A stretch of DNA of 22,306 nt from JBGSOW01 sp041738875 (GTDB lineage: Bacteria; Patescibacteriota; Dojkabacteria; CALFHW01). This document shows positions 18,601 to 22,306 of this stretch, one piece after another. The stretch lies in assembly GCA_041738875.1 (NCBI GenBank), contig JBGSOW010000008.1:1-22306 (forward strand), in the 5' to 3' direction. The translations under genes and the position numbers were made by a program. The notes under the pieces were generated by a model that ran no database searches, was not told the origin of the DNA, and worked only from the letters and a program-made list of their open reading frames with translations. How positions within the stretch are numbered: position 1 is the stretch's first letter; every line of letters begins with the position of its first letter.

Positions 18601-19078
18601 ATTTTGTATTCAGCCTATCCTCATCTGAAACAGCTTCCGGGTAATCTGCTTGGATTGTTGCAAAATAGTTTGGCTCGCTATTTACTATCTCACTATTTAT
18701 AGTTGCAACCACACTTTCGTCACTAACTTTGACTAGCATGCTATTTGTATCTTCAAAGTCGTATACCAACTCTGCGTTGATTGATTCTAAATACGCGAGT
18801 TTTTCTTGACTACTAATTCCATCATTAAAATTCAATAAAAGCTCTCCCTTAACTGCTTCTTCACTCAATTCAACACTCACAGGTTTCACATCAGGAAAAT
18901 CATAGTGACTAACCTGATAGTAATCATTTGGAGTTAGAAGAGTTGAAACTGCTAAAAATAGTACAACAAATAGAACTGAAGCATATGAGTACAGTTTTCT
19001 TTTTGAAGCAGGTACCAACCGATTTATTTTTCTGAATGCTTTTGCAATATCTCGCCTCCAATTAATCCTTTTGATCAT
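8144..19078 (-). CDS. Giant membrane-anchored subtilisin-Rhs polymorphic toxin with DUF2380-like HNH nuclease tip (3644 aa)
   Basis: Domains in order. Residues 1-30 are basic and 33-48 form a signal-anchor helix. About 64-145 is a subtilase prodomain ending SEPNYFA. About 195-405 is an S8 subtilisin domain with Asp205 (VIDTG), His238 (NHGCAVAG), oxyanion Asn329 (AAAGN) and Ser391 (SGTSFAAP). About 455-650 are beta modules, one with APIGHFDAVD and SGWAFDPD. About 700-760 is the Rhs entry domain (GVPFEFRRTYNSD, LGVGWRTSYD). YD repeats follow to about 3090, interrupted at 1126-1433 by six FG-GAP-like repeats. The Rhs core spans 3094-3150 (YGSRYYDAANGTW to NPVNNVDVYGF). About 3155-3300 is helical and 3441-3500 a hydrophobic pre-toxin region. 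About 3560-3644 is a nuclease with His3562/His3563, GIDIHH, NHSS and NEWDNWF. The inferred role is contact-dependent delivery of the nuclease. The ATG overlaps the upstream propeller gene (ATGA). No known export machinery is visible nearby. Confidence 0.9.
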   Translation of the reverse strand: MIKRINWRRDIAKAFRKINRLVPASKRKLYSYASVLFVVLFLAVSTLLTPNDYYQVSHYDFPDVKPVSVELSEEAVKGELLLNFNDGISSQEKLAYLESINAELVYDFEDTNSMLVKVSDESVVATINSEIVNSEPNYFATIQADYPEAVSDEDRLNTKYIDTPADVDFGRSEYPSQWALEKIGYTRVNPVSTVDVKEKVVAVIDTGVCLDNPSLEGKLVDGWDFVDNDSLAQDELNHGCAVAGIIAADIEKGEILGIAPNAKIMPLKVIDNEGKGTYSDLAAAIIFAANQKAEIINISVGGNFDSVILKRAIDYATAKGSVIVAAAGNTSSNSVLYPAVYENVISVGSVGRNLVVNSFSSRSEKVDFWAPGEAINSLSLNHSTEFFSGTSFAAPYISGLLVNLAGIDVSQAKGGFLTSSGEKLLVNFELIDDEVIGWGDSIVDPVYIVNDPNEQFITPQYSTPCVSRYSQGWWSGAQCHIEGIWQTNTSPYQYKIVTQGRTYNFIISNAAHFLGSLVRLNVTYTGQYSFRIDSINTVNRAPIGHFDAVDPTSLLISGWAFDPDHSSSSIYVRLIVVPQGGTAKEFFALADKPRQDVNSYYGVSGNHGFTFKIPNEYTSGNHTFYMYGLDTTNGSATQLTASPKTINIIYKGFQAPANQIVSFDPGKLKTYGYHLPQGYRADIINIANQSISAIPHQTPADPVNTANGFLDHTVVDLKYPEVAGVPFEFRRTYNSDSKTVGILGVGWRTSYDIRVIANNFGGYALWTVLFPDGHGQHFEEPDYDYRFFSSTLNAISPESKGNLTRNANSSWDFTYKDKQTGQTFVFFGNGTSPKTFGKVKKITYPNGAEVDLQYDSNGYLVKVNDARYGREFNLSNDSSGRISFISDKSGRKVKYSYLADNHISDVWNPLDGKTTYTYIAAAGSPSTLRIKTITDPNGIKIEDNTYDSLGRVLSIKDGRNNTRTYAYTTSGTDTITTLTDQEGGITRHRHNNKNYLLEVIKPNGDTSKYEYNNRGDRIKETLPNGKVYNYEYDEKGNRTLVVNPDGKSTAITYNSAGKPLQIKEDGNNRIKTFQYDPVTFNLTKETDPLGKSIIYNYNAEGQLISTIDKVTTFEPWTEQFSYTENWRVDRNLRLLGDVNGDGKDDIIGFADNGTHVSLSEGDDFEVSQRWHDRYGYNDGWNINTHVRMIGDVDGNGIDDFVNISTNHVAVSISNGTKFLNATAWLWNSYSENTGWRVNRNPRMLADVNGDGKVDLIGFHENEVKVSLSTGTNFTSMSNWLTDFTIGQGWEVNNHPRYVADVNGDGKADIVGFGPDGVYVSLSDGSQFLPKTLWSSNFATNSGWNNPDHIRTVADIDGNGIYDIVGFGENSVEVEFSTGNSFANKSVIDTRFVSAAGNWTIDKDVRLLGDIDGDGIDDVVGFGNTGVYVNNYNNGATTYQTYDSNGYINSNSTIGASIVKTTYVNDVLGNILQETDPLGNTTSHTYNSLNQKTSQTDSRGGVTQNYYDLLGNLIREVNALGVETFYTYDNNYNLIKIQTGDRIQLFEYNGNGLKTKETDPKGNYVVHAYDSTGRNVSSEYFDASGVLLSNNSRTYYPGEEIATETDSNGVETSYQYNSMDLVTSVTRSGQTRTMEYDFWGNIISESDFEGNITRYTFDGQNQLLTKKNVLEDLGNGSGEQYKYDANGNLVELTNTLGHTTKLEYDNFNRLLSTTNSQNQTSSNKYDKVGNLIENVSFGGTITTMTYDSVGNLLSKIDHLGNQSTFEYNLNNLKTKETDARNHSTSFNYDQYDQITSEVNQIGHVKVYSYDLTGNVLTQTDEENRTQSFEYDGLGRLIATNKNSIVDGVNTTTTERNEYDGNNNIVKKIDAKGQATTYTFDDFNRTTRITHPDESFVYSTYSPNGNLLSKRDERGEVANFIYDKLNRLTKEINPLGHQKTYTYNPSGEVLEESDFKGQKTIYEYDSLGNQTKITDRLGQISQLEYDLDGRLLKIIYPNNLVEEFTYDAVGRKIKESRVATDLPEPLNDEYSYDEIGNLINKKDAKGNQTTYIYDQLNRKTAEIMPLNVRLDYTYDKSGKLISEKDPNGNFSYYTYTPDGKIRTKTDAMGFVTTFNYDANGNLIKKIDPLNNVESYTYDSRNRQTSTIAPDGTVSTKTEFDEVGNVVRKFDGNNNLTQYFYDPANRIASVTDPTNGVITYIHDNNGNLNMQTNQQGIVVSYSYDALDRVVNKTDEKGQIWGYSFNSMGKLTGTIDPNNKTDINEYDSLGRRVKSLFQSDSLGLVETVYSHDNLGNVIGVTDANGNTTSYEYNELSRNTKITNSEGKTKLFNYDPNGNVTQVIDENGNATTSAYDANNRLLTETDSLNTTIQYEYDPNGNVTKAINQMNSARTYTYDSKNRLATYKNAINGNHTYVYDANDNLVEEVNPLGGIETYTYDSLNRKLKATGGVFVREDNTYDSLGRVVKTKDGLGNDTNYEYDTLGRLLNVTDAEGGVTRYEYDVYGNLTKEINPLGGVSTYTYNDLNYLISEKDPSGKTWNYEYDKMGNKTRTVDPKGQVIRQNYDSIGRITAKEFLDGDQNPQQESVYYSYDNVGNIISVNNSSLTNNFTYDNAYRMTNASDSRGYSMGYEYNNAGNVTKQIYPDQTQVEYIHNGENYISNMFVRYSGDSLTQSSGISLMTRFTYDLAGNLVRQTNPNGTGTQYVYGKNNQLINVNTYKHLIGKTAHVDYFIARFAYTLNANQDRVSTSIITNCDKDNNCSSSNTYSSSENYTYDKTRRVKSVIHTSTHPEHTIDQTYTTSYNYDGNGNRLSMNSNRLGGANTINYTYNENNQLLSENDWTYSYDDNGNQVSKNHVSSGEFIQMGYDRDNQLTSVNSRFATTGSEQENYLINYNYDGLGRRIGKVNANAGPLGSNTQNEAYDGVESQEYVYEKLGFDLLADYTKRVDASIYAASDGVFNLHTNHFLLDVQKDMPIPVAMMDVAEREVSSLTSTWSWEQRPGGGANDWLVTPDSNQRFSYLAPDGLGSVVAQTGIDLRYEATTNGGNENFTTPISMRGPTFINQHRFDEYGNKLNNTKSSAHGSGMPDFSSRQYSGQIYDVETKFSYYGSRYYDAANGTWNKLDSYRGRTNHPSSRNRYAFVDQNPVNNVDVYGFSSQSELDSLKQKIYSQEFELDFMKRNYDRVNLLKGINDQDFKNYQYQAGNRLNWQRVNIFGIFNNQVHQAQQEEYKAYGNYIESGSNYLLALNTYTKAYGNLSEFQRMTDRVQAEINTLKSKKDELERKARASSNASPIIQRIKSGESSSTTIKTIMAQNPSISHQKWDFTQTADNFNYVADTLLSIPFRIAEKAYNHGKHGKSITTTEYQSEILGKAKRDNQDNIDVLEVVYNILVAEGFTDAEYLNVIQEKITELKNANQEVLYNRIRNDSSTAIQEGQSGVFSEIAHTALDAGGMIPIIGEPIDVVHGIIYALEGDGVNAGLSIAAAIPILGNFTTAGKTASKLSKVGKTVDTVEDVASASKLNIQSSTIRSSSGSNNVIGNGLKYSSNNFARNLNEISPKPSPNHQAHHVFPQQKDLAERFNKAGIDIHHPKYGSWWDATPGKKGNHSSMSKSYNNEWDNWFRRNKEYSKSDVLDQGKFLMKKYGQDINF
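9800..14760 (-). repeat. Main YD/RHS-repeat shell of the giant toxin
   Basis: Several dozen degenerate repeats of about 20-22 residues, with cores such as YEYDxxGN, YTYDxxGxL and FxYDxxNR, run almost without break. In characterised Rhs and Tc proteins such repeats wind into a hollow beta cocoon that holds the toxin tip. The nucleotide repeats are imperfect, so they offer limited scope for unequal recombination. A shorter YD stretch lies upstream of the FG-GAP insert. Confidence 0.85.
10630..10637 (-). repeat. G8 homopolymer within the toxin coding sequence
   Basis: Eight consecutive C on the plus strand (G8 in the coding strand) encode the end of Leu2814, Gly2815, Gly2816 and the first base of Ala2817. 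It stands out in an AT-rich gene. A one-base slip would put the core and nuclease out of frame. It could be a phase-variation tract or simply a chance run. Confidence 0.5.
14778..15703 (-). repeat. Six FG-GAP/VCBS-like repeats inserted in the Rhs shell
   Basis: Six repeats of about 54 residues (protein residues 1126-1433) each carry a Ca-binding-type loop: DVNGDGKDD, DVDGNGIDD, DVNGDGKVD, DVNGDGKAD, DIDGNGIYD and DIDGDGIDD. Each is followed by an IIGF/IVGF-like strand and V-x-V-S-L-S strands, and ends at a G-W. The block has the size of a small beta-propeller and interrupts two runs of YD repeats. A propeller in an Rhs context is known from TcB toxin subunits. Confidence 0.85.
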
Positions 19079-20316
19079 ATAGCCTGCCTCTCTAGGCTAC
19101 TTACTTCCATAAGTTCGCTATCTAATCTAACTACTACTTTTCCATTTGATTCTATAACTTCGAAGCTACCTCTTCTATCTGTGATTCTTCTAAGTGGATC
19201 TACCTTGTTTTCATAATTAAAGCTATATAGTGATTCTCCCACAATTAATCCTAGGTCTCGTGAATTTAGCCAGAAAGCTTCTGAAACTTCGACATCTAGA
19301 GAGGTGCTAGTTTTTGTGTTTATATCTCTGATAAAACAATTTCCAACTAAAGTCTGCTCAGTACAAAAAACCACTAGATTACCATCTGGCGAGATTTTAC
19401 TTGTTGTTTTCATCCATGGACTTCCCAATTCCTCAATAGATTTCTGCTCTATATCTGCGATCACAGCAGAGTTTTTACTAACTAAAAAGTTACTTTCACT
19501 AGTCCATACAAATTGATCAACTTTGCCAGCACTTAGCTTACTTGCGAAAATTGGATCTTCAAGAGACCTGACTACTGTCGAGAATACTTTAAGCGAAACT
19601 TCTTCTACACCTTCAGTTTCAACTACCTCAGATAGCGCTATCATCGCTCCATTTGGCGAAACAGTCGGATAGTTTAGCGCAGATTGATTTACATTTGCAG
19701 TACTAGAGATGCGAAGAGACTTTTGACCTGCTTCTGTTATTTCCCCAGTTGTAAGGTTCCCATAGCCGTAGTTGCCAGTTTTAGGTTCGACATAAAAGTA
19801 ATTTTCATTATCAAGTAACGTAATATTATTGAAAGATTCAGGATCAGAAGATTTGATTACAAGTTTGCCTGCCTTTGCGGGGATATTGTAAGAATAAATG
19901 CCATAATCTTCACCAGTCTTCTGATAGAGTACAAAGTTAGTTCCAGCGAATATGGCAATCGTTACGTCTGCCTCCTCGATAATTGTGACTTCGTTTGACT
20001 CACTAACATTATTCCCACTAACTAAAACTAATTTATAGTTTTCGCCAACCGTCTCTAAACTTAGAAAATCAGAACCTGAATCTGAATTTATTAATTGCTG
20101 AGTGTTTGATAATGCATTCTCGCCTTCTATATTCACAGATATACTCTCGAGCGTGTAGTCATTTGATACTTGTGCGCTTGGCTCAACAATAGTACGTGTT
20201 TGGGGTATTTGCGCAATTAGCGCTATTATCAACAAAATCGAGGATATCAAGACTATAGCTATGACATTTCTATCTTTAATCCGCAGAAACCAAGTAGCTA
20301 TATTTTTTTTATGCAA
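19075..20316 (-). CDS. Membrane-anchored TolB-like beta-propeller protein, coupled to the toxin (413 aa)
   Basis: A signal-anchor helix at residues 19-37 (VIAIVLISSILLIIALIAQI) is preceded by a basic N-terminus, so the bulk is extracytoplasmic. The remaining 370 residues are beta-strand repeats with TolB/WD-type blade motifs: YPTVSPNGAMIALSE, QFVWTSESNFLVS, KISPDGNLVVFCTE and DLGLIVGESLYSF. The start is TTG (20316..20314). No ATG fits, and the next Met lies far past the anchor. The stop overlaps the toxin start as ATGA, so the two are translationally coupled and probably made in fixed proportion. Inference: a surface partner, chaperone or gate for the Rhs protein. It is not similar enough to any named family to assign more. 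An extended -10 promoter lies about 30 nt upstream. Confidence 0.75.
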   Translation of the reverse strand: MHKKNIATWFLRIKDRNVIAIVLISSILLIIALIAQIPQTRTIVEPSAQVSNDYTLESISVNIEGENALSNTQQLINSDSGSDFLSLETVGENYKLVLVSGNNVSESNEVTIIEEADVTIAIFAGTNFVLYQKTGEDYGIYSYNIPAKAGKLVIKSSDPESFNNITLLDNENYFYVEPKTGNYGYGNLTTGEITEAGQKSLRISSTANVNQSALNYPTVSPNGAMIALSEVVETEGVEEVSLKVFSTVVRSLEDPIFASKLSAGKVDQFVWTSESNFLVSKNSAVIADIEQKSIEELGSPWMKTTSKISPDGNLVVFCTEQTLVGNCFIRDINTKTSTSLDVEVSEAFWLNSRDLGLIVGESLYSFNYENKVDPLRRITDRRGSFEVIESNGKVVVRLDSELMEVSSLERQAI

Positions 20317-20346
20317 AATATGAATTTTTTAACTTATTTTACCGAG

Positions 20347-20355
20347 ACTATAGCA
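20347..20355 (-). promoter_or_regulatory. Extended -10 promoter for the propeller-toxin operon
   Basis: On the minus strand TGC TATAGT forms an extended -10 (TGn plus a near-consensus hexamer). The predicted start of transcription is near 20340, giving a leader of about 24 nt to the TTG codon without a Shine-Dalgarno. The -35 region (TTTCTG at 17 nt) is poor, which an extended -10 can tolerate. It is the only promoter candidate seen for the operon. Confidence 0.5.
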
Positions 20356-20396
20356 TAAAATTTTCTAATCAGAAACATTTTTTTTTGACTAACGCC

Positions 20397-20405
20397 TGCT
20401 AGAAT
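20397..20405 (+). promoter_or_regulatory. Extended -10 promoter for uppP
   Basis: TGC TAGAAT gives an extended -10 with a predicted start near 20412 and a leader of about 27 nt to the uppP ATG. TTGACT at 20385-20390 is too close (9 nt) to serve as its -35. The element is divergent from the toxin-operon promoter, with the two -10 hexamers 47 nt apart, so binding at one could affect the other. Confidence 0.45.
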
Positions 20406-20438
20406 AAAATTAAACATTAACCTAATTAATCAAACATC

Positions 20439-21317
20439 ATGCTGGAAGCAATCATCCTCGGTATTATCCAAGGTATTACAGAATTTTTACCAATATCTAG
20501 TAGTGCCCACCTGCTTTTAGTGAGCCAGCTCAACGAAAGTTTAGGCTTGGGCTATGATTTTGCTTTTCAATCAACTGAATTTGATATCTTTCTGCATATT
20601 GCAACTTTTATTGCTATTGCTGTTGTTTACCGGAAAGAAATTGGAATTATAATTAACAAAATCTCAGCAAATTTTTCCACTAGTAATACACTCATCCAAA
20701 ATCTCGTTTTAATGACGATTCCAGCAGGGATTATTGGTCTTTTTTTGTATTTGACGGGCTTTGCTGATTCACAAAACAATTTACTCGTGATCTTTAACCT
20801 CGTATTTTTCGGAATTGTTTTAATTGCTGCTGACCAATTTGCGAAAAATAATGATAAAACTCCAGCGAATGCCGGCTTAAGTTCTCAGAGTAGCTCGAAA
20901 CCAATTTCCCCAAGCGATGCTGTCGAAGCGATCTCACTACTAAGCAGAAAAAATTCGCTATTTCTAGGGTTCGCACAAAGTCTTGCCTTACTCCGAGGTG
21001 TTTCTCGGTCCGGCATAACTACTTCAGTTGGAATTTTCCTTGGCCTCAAAAGAGAAACAGCACTAGATATTGCGTTTATAATTAGTTTACCAATATTCCT
21101 CGCAGTCACATTTGCTGGAATTCTCAAAATGTTCCTAGATCCCGAGCCACTCAGTTTTGGCTTTCAAGAAGCTGGATTTGGTTTCCTAGCCGCACTAATT
21201 TCCTCAATTGCTTTTTTATTATTCTTCAGAAAAATTATTCGCATTCCACGAATTCTCAGTTATTTTGGTATATACAGAATTCTAGTTGGAATAATAATGG
21301 CAATTATCTTGCTTTAA
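20439..21317 (+). CDS. uppP: Undecaprenyl-diphosphate phosphatase UppP/BacA (292 aa)
   Basis: Integral membrane phosphatase that recycles undecaprenyl diphosphate to the monophosphate, the lipid carrier for peptidoglycan and surface polymers. Motif 1 is at residues 11-24 (QGITEFLPISSSAH): Gln11 and Glu15 of the (E/Q)xxxE motif, then Ser21 and His24. Motif 2 is RGVSRSG (186-192) with catalytic-type Arg190. Here the usual Pro of PGxSRSG is Arg. About seven to eight hydrophobic helices are present. A hydrophilic Ser/Asn-rich loop (about 136-160) is longer than usual. The length fits the family (about 260-290 aa). It has no Shine-Dalgarno. It is divergent from the toxin operon and probably unrelated to it. 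The identification is firm. Confidence 0.95.
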   Translation: MLEAIILGIIQGITEFLPISSSAHLLLVSQLNESLGLGYDFAFQSTEFDIFLHIATFIAIAVVYRKEIGIIINKISANFSTSNTLIQNLVLMTIPAGIIGLFLYLTGFADSQNNLLVIFNLVFFGIVLIAADQFAKNNDKTPANAGLSSQSSSKPISPSDAVEAISLLSRKNSLFLGFAQSLALLRGVSRSGITTSVGIFLGLKRETALDIAFIISLPIFLAVTFAGILKMFLDPEPLSFGFQEAGFGFLAALISSIAFLLFFRKIIRIPRILSYFGIYRILVGIIMAIILL

Positions 21318-21338
21318 AAGGTATTTTTCAGATATAAT
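21309..21338 (+). promoter_or_regulatory. Promoter of rpmB, predicted to give a near-leaderless mRNA
   Basis: TTGCTT (21309-21314), an 18-nt spacer and a consensus TATAAT (21333-21338). Transcription would start near 21345, only about 3 nt before the ATG of rpmB at 21348. The -35 element overlaps the end of uppP, so rpmB has its own promoter as well as possible read-through. Confidence 0.65.
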
Positions 21339-21347
21339 CATCAAACT

Positions 21348-21638
21348 ATGGGACGCAGATGTGATCTAACAGACAGAAAAACTTTACACGGTGGTGCTAG
21401 AAGGCACAGACGTGGTCGTTCTGGAGCTAACGGAGTTTGGAATTTCAAAGCACCTAGAACTACTCGTACATGGAGACCAAACCTAAGACCTGCTAGAGTT
21501 ATCAACCCAGACGGGAAAATCGAAACTCTAAAAATCTCAATGAAAGCTTACAAAAAACTAAGACAAGGTCTTTCACTAAAGGGTTACCAACTTGCAAACT
21601 GGCAGCAAACTTCAGGTGCTGCAGTTGCTGCAAAATAA
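21348..21638 (+). CDS. rpmB: 50S ribosomal protein bL28 (96 aa)
   Basis: A small, very basic protein. MGRRCDLTDRKTLHGG is the L28 opening (C-D/E-L-T-G/D-K, then a Gly-rich turn); RPARVINPDGKIETLKISMK forms the central strands; and KAYKKLRQGLSLK is the C-terminal helix. A single Cys5 remains of the zinc site of some bL28 proteins. The middle stretch, WNFKAPRTTRTWRPNLRPAR, holds the W-K/R-P-N-L-R motif that binds 23S rRNA. At 96 aa with an Ala-rich tail it is longer than many bL28 (about 62-80 aa), as seen in some CPR lineages. It converges with the sortase, 2 nt between the stops. Confidence 0.9.
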   Translation: MGRRCDLTDRKTLHGGARRHRRGRSGANGVWNFKAPRTTRTWRPNLRPARVINPDGKIETLKISMKAYKKLRQGLSLKGYQLANWQQTSGAAVAAK

Positions 21639-21640
21639 CC

Positions 21641-22207
21641 TCAATATATCTTTTTAAATTTCACTACTAACCTGTTCTCAGCTGTAAATATTGGTGTGCA
21701 TGTGTATAAATATATCACTGACCCTTCATCTTCCGCACTATCCCTTATAGAAACATCTGTTGGAACAACTTCTCTTGTGGAGATGTATTCGTAAATACTA
21801 ACCTGCCCATCCCAATATAATTCCAATCTATCCCCTACTTTCAATTTGTCCAAATGATAAAAAGTTGCTTGATTGGGCGGAAGATACTGGAATCTATGCC
21901 CGGCAAGCACTAAATGTGACGTGGAATCTGCCTTTTCTATATAGGTATCAAGCCATACCCCTTCTTGCTCATTCAGGATATCTACGCTATCTGCTCTTAA
22001 AATCTCAGCATTTAGATTAATGGCTGGGATAATTATACGTTTGCTATTTTTATCGCTAATTGGATAGCTTTTTGTATCCGAACTTGCAAATACATCTGCT
22101 TTATATGCATGGAAAGAAATTTCCGGCAATAAAACAGGTAGGATCATAGACGAAACTGTAATCACAAGAAATACTATAATCAGCTTTGTAAACTTACCTG
22201 TCGACAT
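21641..22207 (-). CDS. Sortase, class D/E-like, membrane-anchored (188 aa)
   Basis: Cysteine transpeptidase that joins surface proteins to the cell envelope. An N-terminal membrane helix (about 8-27) is followed by a sortase barrel. Catalytic His104 lies in VLAGHRF, Cys170 in IYLYTCTP and Arg179 in AENRLVVKF, all present. RIIIPAINLNAEI (58-70) is the usual first strand. The TCTP context with a nearby Asn-Arg resembles class D/E/F sortases. No LPxTG-type substrate is seen in this window: the giant toxin ends with its nuclease, so it is not a substrate. ATG start without Shine-Dalgarno. The regulatory repeat upstream may control it. Confidence 0.9.
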   Translation of the reverse strand: MSTGKFTKLIIVFLVITVSSMILPVLLPEISFHAYKADVFASSDTKSYPISDKNSKRIIIPAINLNAEILRADSVDILNEQEGVWLDTYIEKADSTSHLVLAGHRFQYLPPNQATFYHLDKLKVGDRLELYWDGQVSIYEYISTREVVPTDVSIRDSAEDEGSVIYLYTCTPIFTAENRLVVKFKKIY

Positions 22208-22212
22208 AGCTG

Positions 22213-22247
22213 ATTTTAATTTGTAATTCTTAAGAAATCCTTAAGAA
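22213..22247 (-). promoter_or_regulatory. 11-bp direct repeat and -10 element upstream of the sortase (OmpR/PhoB-type box)
   Basis: On the plus strand CTTAAGAA occurs at 22229-22236 and again at 22240-22247, a perfect repeat with an 11-bp period. On the minus strand this is TTCTTAAG-N3-TTCTTAAG, then 10 nt, then TAAAAT (22218..22213), which is the geometry of PhoB-activated promoters lacking a -35. The predicted start would fall at or next to the sortase ATG (leaderless). On the plus strand a TATAAT (22258-22263) also lies 10 nt beyond the repeat, so the site might work either way. Confidence 0.45.
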
Positions 22248-22256
22248 CTTCTTTAT

Positions 22257-22306
22257 CTATAATGATTTTGTAAGGATTTCTCTGATTTGCTCTGCATTTA
22301 GTGGTA
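22257..22306 (-). CDS. 3' end of an unknown gene upstream of the sortase (partial)
   Basis: A minus-strand frame enters from the right edge and reads PLNAEQIREILTKSL, then TAG (22259..22257). The helix-forming, natural-looking C-terminal sequence supports a real gene end, 49 nt before the sortase ATG. Too little is present to name the product. A second open frame over the same bases (29 codons) looks less protein-like. Confidence 0.45.
   Translation of the reverse strand, partial: PLNAEQIREILTKSL

Noticed and set aside
8144..19078. A true Tc toxin (TcB-TcC) or T6SS-linked Rhs
   Set aside because: No TcA, PAAR, VgrG or other T6SS gene is in the window, and the N-terminus is a signal anchor with a subtilase.
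20385..20405. TTGACT as a -35 for uppP
   Set aside because: Only 9 nt lie between it and TAGAAT; the extended -10 explains the promoter better.
20885..21127. Minus-strand open frames within uppP
   Set aside because: uppP is unambiguous; the antisense translations show no family features.
21318..21347. Intrinsic terminator between uppP and rpmB
   Set aside because: No GC-rich hairpin followed by T residues; the T-run there belongs to the rpmB promoter spacer.
22217..22306. Alternative 29-codon minus-strand frame at the right edge
   Set aside because: It would run through the direct repeat and almost to the sortase start, and its translation is less protein-like than the frame ending PLNAEQIREILTKSL.
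1..22306. tRNA, rRNA, insertion sequence or integrase
   Set aside because: No transposase or integrase motifs, no terminal inverted repeats and no RNA gene signatures were recognised by eye.

Overview
The window is AT-rich bacterial DNA carrying one giant polymorphic-toxin (Rhs/YD-repeat) locus on the minus strand, flanked at its right end by short core genes (uppP, rpmB) and a sortase. TGA, TAG and TAA all serve as stops, so this is the standard code and not the UGA=Gly code of Gracilibacteria/SR1. Shine-Dalgarno motifs are almost absent, and two promoters (rpmB and sortase) appear to sit so close to the ATG that their mRNAs would be leaderless. Together with the atypical bL28, the sortase and UppP, this fits a Candidate Phyla Radiation (Patescibacteria) bacterium. 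That placement is an inference of moderate strength; no lineage marker here is decisive.

Right part (19.0-22.3 kb). A divergent promoter region (about 20.32-20.44 kb) separates uppP (plus) from the toxin operon (minus). uppP is followed by rpmB with its own promoter. rpmB converges with a class D/E-like sortase, with 2 nt between the stop codons. Upstream of the sortase is a perfect 11-bp-period direct repeat of the type bound by OmpR/PhoB regulators, then the tail of another minus-strand gene.

Centre (8.1-20.3 kb). A membrane-anchored beta-propeller protein (413 aa) overlaps by ATGA a 3644-aa protein. In order, that protein has a signal-anchor helix, a subtilase prodomain, an S8 subtilisin domain with an intact Asp205/His238/Ser391 triad, beta-sandwich modules, an Rhs entry domain, a long YD-repeat shell interrupted by six FG-GAP/VCBS-like repeats, an Rhs core, a coiled-coil and hydrophobic pre-toxin region, and a C-terminal HNH-type nuclease of the DUF2380/TIGR02269 (SitA6) type. 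The architecture suggests a surface-anchored toxin in an Rhs cocoon that carries its own protease and an inserted propeller resembling that of TcB.

Left part (1-8.1 kb). Directly behind the toxin tip is a closely packed minus-strand array of immunity-like genes: Imm11/DUF1629-like (probably the cognate), a WD/PQQ-like propeller, Imm26-like, two paralogous DUF4304-like genes, a 38-aa small ORF, a 398-aa unknown, a double-CXXCG (SitI6-like) protein, SUKH/SMI1-KNR4, an orphan HNH toxin tip with its own immunity candidate, and the start of a further gene. The two DUF4304-like paralogues are each preceded by a short decayed end of the same toxin family (both end FE[V/I]RP-stop). The array therefore reads as a record of displaced toxin tips: new tips replaced older ones at the 3' end of the rhs gene, while the old immunity genes, and sometimes part of the old toxin, were kept downstream.
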